From positions 186,001 to 250,000 of the forward strand of contig JAUHWG010000001.1 in NCBI GenBank assembly GCA_030424595.1: a DNA stretch of 64,000 nucleotides. The letters run 5' to 3'. This document shows positions 57,441 through 64,000 of this stretch, piece after piece. Made by a program: the position numbers and the translations under genes. The DNA is from Polyangia bacterium (GTDB taxonomy: Bacteria > Myxococcota_A > Polyangia > Nannocystales > Nannocystaceae). Each line of letters starts with the position of its first letter. The stretch's first letter is position 1. The notes beneath the pieces were generated by a model. The model made no database searches. It was given only the letters and a program-made list of their open reading frames with translations, and was not told the origin of the DNA.

Positions 57441-60017
57441 CTAGGGATCCAACCAGGCGATCGTCACCGAGGCGCCGCCCTCCGCCGGGCTCCCCTGCCG
57501 CTTGCGCCGGACGTAGCCGGCCCGCGCGAGGTGCTCGTCGACGACCTTGCGCAGCGCCCCCGATCCGTGACCGTGGAGGATCACGACGATCTCTTGATCG
57601 GCGAGGAGAGCCTGATCGAGGAAGCGGTCGAGCTCACGCTCGGCCTCGTCGGCCCGCATGCCCCGAAGATCGACCGTGTTGTCGTGCGAGCGCTCGACCG
57701 GCTTGGCGTCGTCGCCGAAGTGGGACGCGGCCGAGGAGGCCGACCACGAGCGGATCGGCTTGGCCGCCTGGCGCTTGACCTTGCGCTTGGCCTCGATGAC
57801 CTCCGCGCCGACCGGGCGAAGATCCCGACGACGCACCGTCGTCCGGATCGCGCCGACCTGGACGACGAACTTGGTGCCCGCGATCGCGGCGATCTCCCCC
57901 GGTCGATCGAGCGTGACGACGTGCACCGAGTCGCCGACCGCGAGCTCCCGCGGGGGCGCCCCGGGGGCGGGCTTCGGCGGCTCATGCTGCTCGTGCAGGC
58001 GCACCCGCAGCTCTCGCTCCGCCCGCCGACCGTCGACCACGGCCTCCGGATCATCACGCTCGCGCAGCCGCTTGCGCAGACGTCCGACCTCGTCACGGAG
58101 CGATCGGAGCTCGACCGCCGCCTCGACGTAGGCCTTCTGCTTGCGCGAGCGGGCCTGAGAGAGCGCCGCGGCCTCGCGCTTGCGGGCGTTCGCCAGGCGC
58201 TCCAGCGTCTCCTCGCGGGCGGCCTCCAGCTCCGCCCGCATCGCGCTCAGCGTCTCGCGCTCGGCGTTCACCTGGAGGAGCAGCTCCTCCAAGGAGCGCC
58301 GGCTCGACGAGACCCGCGCCTCCGCGTCCGTCAGCAGCTCCTCCTGTAGCCCGAGGCGACGGGCCACGGCGAAGGCGCTCGACGGCCCCGGGATCCCCAG
58401 CGTCAGGCGGAAGGTCGGCGCCATCCGTTCGATGTCAAAGCCGACCGCCGCGTTCATGAAGCGCTCCGGCGCCTCTCCGGCCAGCTCCTTGAGCCGCTCG
58501 TAGTGGGTCGTGATCACCGACGTCGCGCCGGCCTCGACCAGGCGACGCAGGATCGACTCCGCCAGCGCAGTCCCCTGCTCCGGAGCCGTGCCGACCGCGA
58601 TCTCGTCGAGGAGGACGAGGGTGCCCGCGCCGTCCTTTGCGGCCGCGTCGATCGCCTCGCGGACGTGGGCGATATGGGCCGAGAAGGTGCTGAGGTTGGC
58701 GAAGATCGACTGGTCATCGCCGACGTCGGTGATCACCTCGCGAAAGAGCGGAAGCGTCGCCCGTGCGCCGGTCGGCAGGCGGATCCCGGCCTGGGCCAAG
58801 AGCACGCAGAGGCCCACGGTCTTGAGCGCGACCGTCTTGCCGCCGGCGTTCGGACCGGAGATGATCAGGGCCGCGCCGACGCCGAGGCGCATGTCGTTCG
58901 CGACGACGTCGACCCCCGCCAGCTCGAGCAGCGGGTGGCGCATGGCCGGGAGATCGATCTTCGCCTCCGGACGGGGGACGACGACGAGGGGCGTCATCCC
59001 GCCGATCGCCTGGCTGAAGCGCAGCCGCGCCCGGATCCCGTCGATCGCGAGGATCCCCTCGAGATCGGCGACGAGCGAGTCCGCCCCCTCCGCGACCGCC
59101 CGCGAGAGCGCCTCCAGGATCCGCCGGACCTCGGCGGAGGCGCTGAGCTGCGACTGCCGCAGCGCGTTGTTGCCGGCGATGAGCTCCGTCGGCTCGACGA
59201 AGAGGGTCCCTCCGCTTCCGCTAGTGTCGTGGATGATCCCGGGGTTTGTCCCCTTCGAGTAGGCGTCGGCGCGCATCGGCAGGACCACCCGCCCCTCGCG
59301 CTCGGTGAAGAACGCGTCGCGCAGGGCCTCGCGGACAGGCGCCGTGCGCATCAGCCTCTCCGCGTCGCGACGCAGCCGCGCCCGCTGCTCGCGGACCCCT
59401 CGGCGCGCCCGCGCGAGCTCTGGGCTCGCCTCGTCGACGACGATCGCCTCCCCCTCATCACCGTCGCCGATCGAGCGCTGGAGCACCTCGCGCAGATCCG
59501 GGAGGGGATCAAACCCACGAAGATGCTCTTGGAGGTGGAGCCCGACCGCGTCGCCGCCCTCCTCACAGATCTTCGCGAAGCAAGCGACCGCGCGGAGGAG
59601 ATCCCGGATCCCCCGCAGCTCTTCAGCGCTCAGCCGAGCGCCATGACGCGCACGCTCGACCGCCCCGCGGACATCCTGCACCTGGGTGAGGGTCTCCCCC
59701 AAGCTCCCCGCGGCGGCCGATCGTGCGAGGGTCGCCTCGAGCTCATCGAGCTCGGCGTAACGTCGCCGGACGACCGCCACATCGGCGCTGCGATCACCGA
59801 TGAAAGTCCCGGAGATGACGCCCTCAGCGGCCTTCTCCGGCTCTTCGCCGCTCTTCGCAGGGGCCGCAGGACGGGTCGGTCCTGCGCGACCTTGGAGATC
59901 AGCCTCGAGGTTCGCCTCGAGATAGGTCGACGCGAGCGGCGTCGCCAGATGCCTGGCGAGCTGCTCGCAGATGTCGATCCACCCGAGGTGGTGCAGCGCT
60001 GCGCGCTCGTAGCTCAC
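57441..60017 (-). CDS. mutS2: MutS2 ATPase with Smr nuclease domain
   Basis: The 858-residue protein starts LHHLGWIDICEQLARHLATP. The central clamp/lever domains have TSGSGGTLFVEPTELIAGNN. The ATPase has Walker A GPNAGGKTVALKT, Walker B LVLLDEIAVGTAPEQG and ITTHY. A long coiled coil follows, then a KOW-like strand region (ELAVGDSVHVVTLDRPGEIA). The C-terminal Smr domain has VDLRGMRADEAE and ILHGHGSGALRK. MutS2 suppresses recombination and rescues collided ribosomes. All functional motifs are intact, and the domain order is standard. Confidence 0.96.
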   Translation of the reverse strand: MSYERAALHHLGWIDICEQLARHLATPLASTYLEANLEADLQGRAGPTRPAAPAKSGEEPEKAAEGVISGTFIGDRSADVAVVRRRYAELDELEATLARSAAAGSLGETLTQVQDVRGAVERARHGARLSAEELRGIRDLLRAVACFAKICEEGGDAVGLHLQEHLRGFDPLPDLREVLQRSIGDGDEGEAIVVDEASPELARARRGVREQRARLRRDAERLMRTAPVREALRDAFFTEREGRVVLPMRADAYSKGTNPGIIHDTSGSGGTLFVEPTELIAGNNALRQSQLSASAEVRRILEALSRAVAEGADSLVADLEGILAIDGIRARLRFSQAIGGMTPLVVVPRPEAKIDLPAMRHPLLELAGVDVVANDMRLGVGAALIISGPNAGGKTVALKTVGLCVLLAQAGIRLPTGARATLPLFREVITDVGDDQSIFANLSTFSAHIAHVREAIDAAAKDGAGTLVLLDEIAVGTAPEQGTALAESILRRLVEAGATSVITTHYERLKELAGEAPERFMNAAVGFDIERMAPTFRLTLGIPGPSSAFAVARRLGLQEELLTDAEARVSSSRRSLEELLLQVNAERETLSAMRAELEAAREETLERLANARKREAAALSQARSRKQKAYVEAAVELRSLRDEVGRLRKRLRERDDPEAVVDGRRAERELRVRLHEQHEPPKPAPGAPPRELAVGDSVHVVTLDRPGEIAAIAGTKFVVQVGAIRTTVRRRDLRPVGAEVIEAKRKVKRQAAKPIRSWSASSAASHFGDDAKPVERSHDNTVDLRGMRADEAERELDRFLDQALLADQEIVVILHGHGSGALRKVVDEHLARAGYVRRKRQGSPAEGGASVTIAWLDP

Positions 60018-60077
60018 GCGGCGGAGTATGCCGCCTCGGCAATGCGGCGGTCATCCTATCTCAATCCAGTCGCGCAA

Positions 60078-60190
60078 ATGATCGCTGATCATGCACCGAA
60101 ATGCGCATGAGCGACGTAGCTCGCGGTTCGCACACCCACACCTGACGAACCGGCGCCGCGAGCGTTTTTTTTTGTATCCATTGCGGCGCC
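60078..60190. promoter_or_regulatory. Inverted repeats and T-tract in the mutS2-mrp divergent region
   Basis: ATGATC-GCT-GATCAT (60078-60092) is a 6-bp inverted repeat of operator size. Further on, GGCGCCGC (60152-60159) pairs with GCGGCGCC (60183-60190) around a loop that contains nine to ten T. The second lies about 30 bases before the mrpE ATG. These are the only strong candidates for control sites of the antiporter operon. Confidence 0.4.
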
Positions 60191-60218
60191 ACACCGATAG
60201 CCTTGTGCGCACGCAACG

Positions 60219-60698
60219 ATGCGATATGTGACCTTCGTACTCGTGCTCTGTGGCTTCTACGCAGTCCTCTCAGGGCAGTTTCACAACACCCTGCTGATGG
60301 GCGTAGGAGCGGGCTGCATCGCCCTCATCGTCTATTTGAGCGCGCGTATGGGCCTCGTCGACGAGGAGAGCTACCCGGGGATCGGCGTCTGGGTCCGCGC
60401 GCTGCTCTACTTCCCCTACCTCGTCTGGCAGGTCGTCGTCTCCAACCTCGACGTCCTGAAGCGAGTCTGGAGCCCGTCGCTGAAGATCGCGCCGAGGATG
60501 GTCAAGGTCCCCTACGGGACCCGGACCGCCTTCGGCACCGTCACCTACGCCAACTCGATCACCCTCACACCCGGCACCGTCACCGTCGACATCGACGACG
60601 ACAGCATGCTCATCCACGCGCTCACGGCAGGGGCCGCCGAGGGGCTCAAGGACGGCAGCATGGAGGCCCAGGTGAAGCGCCTGGAGGGGAAGAGGTAG
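60219..60698 (+). CDS. mrpE: Na+/H+ antiporter subunit E (MnhE/MrpE)
   Basis: The 159-residue membrane protein has two or three N-terminal helices (VTFVLVLCGFYAVLSG, LMGVGAGCIALIVYLSARMG). A conserved amphipathic part follows, with FGTVTYANSITLTPGTVTVDID, the signature of MrpE. It is an accessory subunit of the multi-subunit cation/proton antiporter in the cytoplasmic membrane. It is the first gene of the operon; its stop abuts the start of mrpF. Confidence 0.93.
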   Translation: MRYVTFVLVLCGFYAVLSGQFHNTLLMGVGAGCIALIVYLSARMGLVDEESYPGIGVWVRALLYFPYLVWQVVVSNLDVLKRVWSPSLKIAPRMVKVPYGTRTAFGTVTYANSITLTPGTVTVDIDDDSMLIHALTAGAAEGLKDGSMEAQVKRLEGKR

Positions 60699-60953
60699 AT
60701 GTACATCGCGACCATTTTTGCCCTCCTGGTCGGGGCCTTCCTGATCCTCATCCGCGCCCTCAAGGGACCGACCGCCTACGATCGGATCCTGGCGATGAAC
60801 GCGATGGGGACCAAGACGGTCCTCCTGGTCGCGCTCCTCGGCTTCGCGAGCGGTCGGCCGGACTTCCTCGATCTGGCGATCGTCTACACCCTGGTCTCCT
60901 TCATCACGACCATCGCGATCCTCAAGTTCATCGAGAAGGGTCGCCTCGACTGA
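60699..60953 (+). CDS. mrpF: Na+/H+ antiporter subunit F (MnhF/MrpF)
   Basis: The 84-residue protein has three helices, of expected length. It has ALKGPTAYDRILAMNAMGTK, the MrpF signature (GPTxxDRxLAxN), and ends with TLVSFITTIAILKFIEKG. It starts immediately after the mrpE stop and precedes mrpG by 15 bases. Confidence 0.95.
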   Translation: MYIATIFALLVGAFLILIRALKGPTAYDRILAMNAMGTKTVLLVALLGFASGRPDFLDLAIVYTLVSFITTIAILKFIEKGRLD

Positions 60954-60968
60954 GGCGGAGCGAAGACC

Positions 60969-61307
60969 ATGCCGTGGACTGAAATCGTCACCGCTGTGCT
61001 CCTCGCGATCGGGGTCCTCTTCTCCCTGACAGGGTCGCTCGGCCTCCTCCGCTTCCCTGACTTCTATTCGCGCCTGCACGCCGCCGGCAAGACCGACTCC
61101 CTGGCGCAGGCGCTGATCCTCGGGGGTCTGCTCTTCGTCTCGCCGGACTGGGGCGTGAGCGTCCGGCTGGTGATCATCGCCGTGCTCCTCCTCTTCACCG
61201 CCCCGACCGCGACCCACGCGATCACCAAGGCCGCCCGGCTCGACGGCCTCGCCCCCTGGACCCGCCTCAACCCGCGAGAAGAGTCGAAGGAGGACGCCAA
61301 GCCATGA
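60969..61307 (+). CDS. mrpG: Na+/H+ antiporter subunit G (MnhG/MrpG)
   Basis: The 112-residue, three-helix protein has LTGSLGLLRFPDFYSRLHAAGKTDSL-type sequence (61033-61101), the hallmark of MrpG. VRLVIIAVLLLFTAPTATHA forms the last helix. Its stop overlaps the next start (ATGA). Confidence 0.95.
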   Translation: MPWTEIVTAVLLAIGVLFSLTGSLGLLRFPDFYSRLHAAGKTDSLAQALILGGLLFVSPDWGVSVRLVIIAVLLLFTAPTATHAITKAARLDGLAPWTRLNPREESKEDAKP

Positions 61308-62554
61308 GTGAAGTCCTCCTCGTCGACTCGGTCCTCCTCTTCCTCGTCACGGTCTGCGCCGTCGCGATCATCGAGGTCCGCTCGCTCTACGCGGTGGCGA
61401 TGCTCTCCAGCGTCTACTCGCTGCTGATGGCGCTGGTCTGGACCAACATGCACTCGATGGACGTCGCCTTCACCGAGGCGGCGGTCGGCGGCGGGATCTC
61501 GACGATCCTCCTGATCGGCACCCTGGTCCACACCCGCCGCGACGAGAAGCCGGCCAAGCGTCGGCTCCACCTGCCGGCGCTGCTGGTGACCATCCTGACC
61601 GGCGCGGCGCTGATCTACGGCACCTTCGACATGCCGCGCTTCGGCGACCCGAACGCGACGATCCATCACTACCGGGTCCCGGAGATGATGTCGCAGACGG
61701 TCGCGGCCGTCAGCGGTCGCGAGGGCAAGCAGCAGCCGCCCGAGGGCTACGAGGCGCCGCCGCGGATGACCCCGACCGCCGCCGAGTGGGCCGGCGCCAT
61801 CCATGCGATCGACGAGGCCGAGGAGGCCCTAGAAGAGGCGCAGCACAGCGCTCCGAAAGCGTCCGAGGGCGAGCACCACGAGGGCGCCGAGGAGCACCAC
61901 GAGGGCGCCCACAAGCACCCCACAGACGACTTCAACGGCCACGTCCCCAACTCCGTGACCTCCCTGCTCGCGGCCTATCGCGGCTTCGACACGATGTTCG
62001 AGACCACGGTGATCTTCACCGCCGGGATGGCCCTGATCATGCTCCTCCGCCGCCGGCGCGAGGAGGGCGAGGACGACTTCTCGCAGAGGGGCGCGACCCT
62101 GAGCGGCCAGGTGATCCTGCGGGTGATGACCAAGATGTTCATCCCCTTCATCCTGGTCTTCGGCTTCTACGTCATCACCCACGGCGAGATCGGCCCCGGC
62201 GGCGGCTTCCAGGGCGGGGTCATCCTCGCGACCGCGTTCATCCTCTACGCGCTCCTCTACGGCCGCAACGCGCTCTACCGGATCATCCGCCCGCGCACCC
62301 TCGAGGTGCTCGCCGCCTGCGGCGTCCTCCTCTACGCGGGGGTCGGCGTCGCCTGCATGCTCCTCGGCGGCAACTTCCTCGACTACGCGGCGCTCAACGC
62401 CGCGAGCCCTGGCGACGGCGAGGCCATGGGGATGACCCTCGTCGAGTACGGCGTCGGCATCACCGTCTGCACCGTCATGATCATCATCTTCAACCAGCTC
62501 GCTGAGTTGCCGAGCAATCCTTCACGCCGACGAGCGGGGGCGAAGGCGTCATGA
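61304..62554 (+). CDS. Fused antiporter subunit: DUF4040 (MrpA C-terminal part) plus MnhB
   Basis: The 416-residue protein starts with three helices of the DUF4040/MbhD type (VRSLYAVAMLSSVYSLLMAL and DVAFTEAAVGGGISTILLI). A long soluble loop (about residues 120-220) includes a His/Glu-rich run GEHHEGAEEHHEGAHKH. A MnhB domain of four helices follows, with FIPFILVFGFYVITHGEIGP and GGGFQGGVILATAFILYALL. In canonical Mrp these parts are the end of MrpA and all of MrpB. The His-rich loop is unusual and could bind Ni/Zn or sense pH. It is coupled to neighbours on both sides by four-base overlaps. Confidence 0.88.
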   Translation: MSEVLLVDSVLLFLVTVCAVAIIEVRSLYAVAMLSSVYSLLMALVWTNMHSMDVAFTEAAVGGGISTILLIGTLVHTRRDEKPAKRRLHLPALLVTILTGAALIYGTFDMPRFGDPNATIHHYRVPEMMSQTVAAVSGREGKQQPPEGYEAPPRMTPTAAEWAGAIHAIDEAEEALEEAQHSAPKASEGEHHEGAEEHHEGAHKHPTDDFNGHVPNSVTSLLAAYRGFDTMFETTVIFTAGMALIMLLRRRREEGEDDFSQRGATLSGQVILRVMTKMFIPFILVFGFYVITHGEIGPGGGFQGGVILATAFILYALLYGRNALYRIIRPRTLEVLAACGVLLYAGVGVACMLLGGNFLDYAALNAASPGDGEAMGMTLVEYGVGITVCTVMIIIFNQLAELPSNPSRRRAGAKAS

Positions 62555-62955
62555 CCGAGCTCCTCGGGATCTACAACTACTGGATCTACATCATCCTGAT
62601 GATGATCGGCTTTTACGGGGTGATCGCGAAGGCGAACCTGATCAAGCAGGCGATCGCCCTCGGCCTCTTCCAGACCGGCATCTTCCTCTTCTACATCTCG
62701 ATGGCGGTCGTCGACGGCGGCACGGCGCCGATCTGGACGACGGTCGGCGACGGCGCGGTGAAGGCCCTCGGGCCCTACGACAACCCGCTGCCGCACGTCC
62801 TCATCCTCACCGCGATCGTCGTCTCTGTCAGCGTCCTCGCGGTCGCCCTGGCGATCATCATCAACATCAAGTGGTCCTACGGGACCATCGAGTACGACGA
62901 GATCGCGGCGCTCGAGCGCGCGACCGAGCGCGAGGAGGGAGACGCCGATGCTTGA
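62551..62955 (+). CDS. mrpC: Na+/H+ antiporter subunit C (MnhC/MrpC, NuoK-like)
   Basis: The 134-residue protein has three helices. YWIYIILMMIGFYGVIAKAN, then LIKQAIALGLFQTGIFLFYI, and the final VVSVSVLAVALAIIINIKWS match MrpC, which is homologous to NuoK of complex I. It overlaps the preceding gene by four bases and the next by eight. Confidence 0.93.
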   Translation: MTELLGIYNYWIYIILMMIGFYGVIAKANLIKQAIALGLFQTGIFLFYISMAVVDGGTAPIWTTVGDGAVKALGPYDNPLPHVLILTAIVVSVSVLAVALAIIINIKWSYGTIEYDEIAALERATEREEGDADA

Positions 62956-64000
62956 TATCCCCCTCGATGTCCAGGCCAACCTCCCGGTCCTCATCGTCCT
63001 CACCCCGCTCCTCGGGGGGGTCATCGCCACCTTCACCGGCCGCGGCGTCCTCCCCTGGCTCTGGTCGACCCTCGTCACCGGCGTGACCTTCGCCCTGACG
63101 ATCCAGATGATGATGACCCTGCTCGCCAGCGGCGAGCCCTTCATCTCCTACGAGCTCGGCAACTGGCCGAAGTGGTGGGGGATCGAGTACCGCGTCGACC
63201 TCCTAAACGCCTTCATCCTCCTGGTCGTCGCCGGGATCGGCTTCATCACCACGGTCTACGCCCGCCTCAGCGTCCAGGATGAGATCCCGGACGATCGCCA
63301 CAACGTCTTCTACGCGGTCTGGATCCTCGCGATCACCGGGCTGCTCGGGATCACGATCACGGGCGACGCCTTCAACGTCTACGTCCTCCTCGAGATCTCG
63401 TCGCTGACCGTCTACGCGCTCATCGCGATGGGCAAGGATCGCGACCGCCGGGCCCTGACCGCGTCGCTGCGCTACCTGATCCTCGGCTCGGTCGGCGCCT
63501 CCTTCATCCTCTTGGGGATCGGCTACCTGATGATGGTCACCGGCACCCTCAACATGGAGGACATGCACAACCAGCTCCTGCGGATGCCCGACCTGGACAC
63601 CAACCGCACGATCCTGGTCGCCTTCGCCCTCCTGGTCGTCGGCCTCTCGCTGAAGATGGCCCTCTACCCGCTGCACATGTGGCTGCCGAAGGCCTACACC
63701 TACGCCCCCTCGGCGGTCTCGGCCCTGCTCGCGGCGACCGCGACCAAGGTCGGGGTCTACATGGCCTTCCGCTTCCTCTTCGGGATCTTCGGCGTCGGCT
63801 TCTCGTTCTACGCGATGCCGAGCCACTTCGTCCTCCTGGGCATGGCGAGCCTCGGGATCATCTTCTCGTCGCTGACGGCGATCCGGCAGACCAACGCCAA
63901 GTCGCTGCTCGCCTATTCGAGCGTCGGCCAGATCGGCTACATCGTCGCCGGCTTCTCCCTCGCCAACCCCAACGGCGTCGCCGGCTCGATCGTCCACATC
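62948..64000 (+). CDS. mrpD: Na+/H+ antiporter subunit D (MnhD/MrpD, NuoN-like), 3' end missing
   Basis: 351 codons are visible before the window ends. The protein is a long polytopic subunit. The conserved proton-channel features are GDAFNVYVLLEISSLTVYAL (ion-pair Glu in TM5), LKMALYPLHMWLPKAYTYAP (Lys and His in TM7) and ATATKVGVYMAFRF (Lys). This matches MrpD and the NuoL/M/N group. The remaining antiporter subunit, such as an MrpA N-terminal part, may follow outside the window. Confidence 0.95.
   Translation, partial: MLDIPLDVQANLPVLIVLTPLLGGVIATFTGRGVLPWLWSTLVTGVTFALTIQMMMTLLASGEPFISYELGNWPKWWGIEYRVDLLNAFILLVVAGIGFITTVYARLSVQDEIPDDRHNVFYAVWILAITGLLGITITGDAFNVYVLLEISSLTVYALIAMGKDRDRRALTASLRYLILGSVGASFILLGIGYLMMVTGTLNMEDMHNQLLRMPDLDTNRTILVAFALLVVGLSLKMALYPLHMWLPKAYTYAPSAVSALLAATATKVGVYMAFRFLFGIFGVGFSFYAMPSHFVLLGMASLGIIFSSLTAIRQTNAKSLLAYSSVGQIGYIVAGFSLANPNGVAGSIVHI

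Noticed and set aside
56473..57444. 323-codon plus-strand frame reading through the 15-bp array
   Set aside because: Ser/Arg/Pro-rich shadow; its repeat section only reflects the array.

Overview
The window is GC-rich, tightly packed bacterial chromosome. The gene content points to a myxobacterium, most likely the Nannocystaceae side of the order. Clues are secreted lipoproteins with long Thr/Asp or Thr/Pro linkers after the lipobox, an IgGFc-binding-like surface protein, a hybrid histidine kinase, a RoxA-like dihaem cytochrome, and many envelope proteins of unknown role. Genus is an inference from these traits; no rRNA or tRNA gene is present to confirm it. I see no phage, insertion sequence or CRISPR array, so this reads as core chromosome with small repeats.

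Layout. 1-2.9 kb: a dienelactone hydrolase fragment, a tandem universal stress protein and an Old Yellow Enzyme-type flavin oxidoreductase. 3.0-8.5 kb: a dihaem lipoprotein cytochrome facing a coupled operon of two lipoproteins and a TonB-dependent receptor. 8.9-13.5 kb: PhoR/PhoB, a CBS protein, a universal stress protein and an inward-rectifier-type K+ channel. 13.5-18.5 kb: rpe, both subunits of 3-oxoacid CoA-transferase (scoA, scoB), a small Asp/Thr lipoprotein, and an AtoE-type short-chain fatty-acid transporter coupled to a thioesterase. 18.5-23 kb: a large hybrid kinase, a cytochrome P460-like lipoprotein and a hotdog-like protein. 23.2-25.8 kb: comF, smpB and two unknown genes. 25.8-29.8 kb: a copper monooxygenase-like protein with a cytochrome segment, then a Ycf46-like AAA+ ATPase, a small Cys-rich protein and a Ycf35/DUF1257 protein. 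29.9-36.8 kb: IgGFc-binding-like protein, a molybdopterin oxidoreductase with a PepSY-type membrane partner, a GST, a hydrolase, an SDR and a DUF6151-like protein. 37-41.6 kb: a small membrane protein, a PiT phosphate transporter, a lipoprotein, a TolC-like channel and a CAP-domain lipoprotein. 42.1-53 kb: a DUF4159 protein with a VWA membrane protein, then a GroES-like protein, an SppA-type protease and an M16 peptidase, then a Thr-rich lipoprotein. 53.2-60 kb: a TerB-like protein, a second SppA-type protease and MutS2. 60.2-64 kb: an Mrp-type Na+/H+ antiporter operon running off the end.

Genes that probably work together: phoB-phoR; scoAB with AtoE for acetoacetate/short-chain acid use; the receptor/lipoprotein operon for uptake of an unknown ligand; the GroES-like/SppA/M16 run for envelope protein quality control; the Mrp operon for ion homeostasis; and the Ycf46-Ycf35 pair, known mainly from phototrophs, found here in a non-photosynthetic setting.

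The most notable non-coding features are a 166-bp imperfect palindrome next to the Ycf46 gene, a multi-hairpin intergenic segment after scoB, a perfect 10-bp inverted repeat at 34.4 kb, and several 11-, 12- and 15-bp tandem arrays. Two of the arrays intrude into or abut protein ends.
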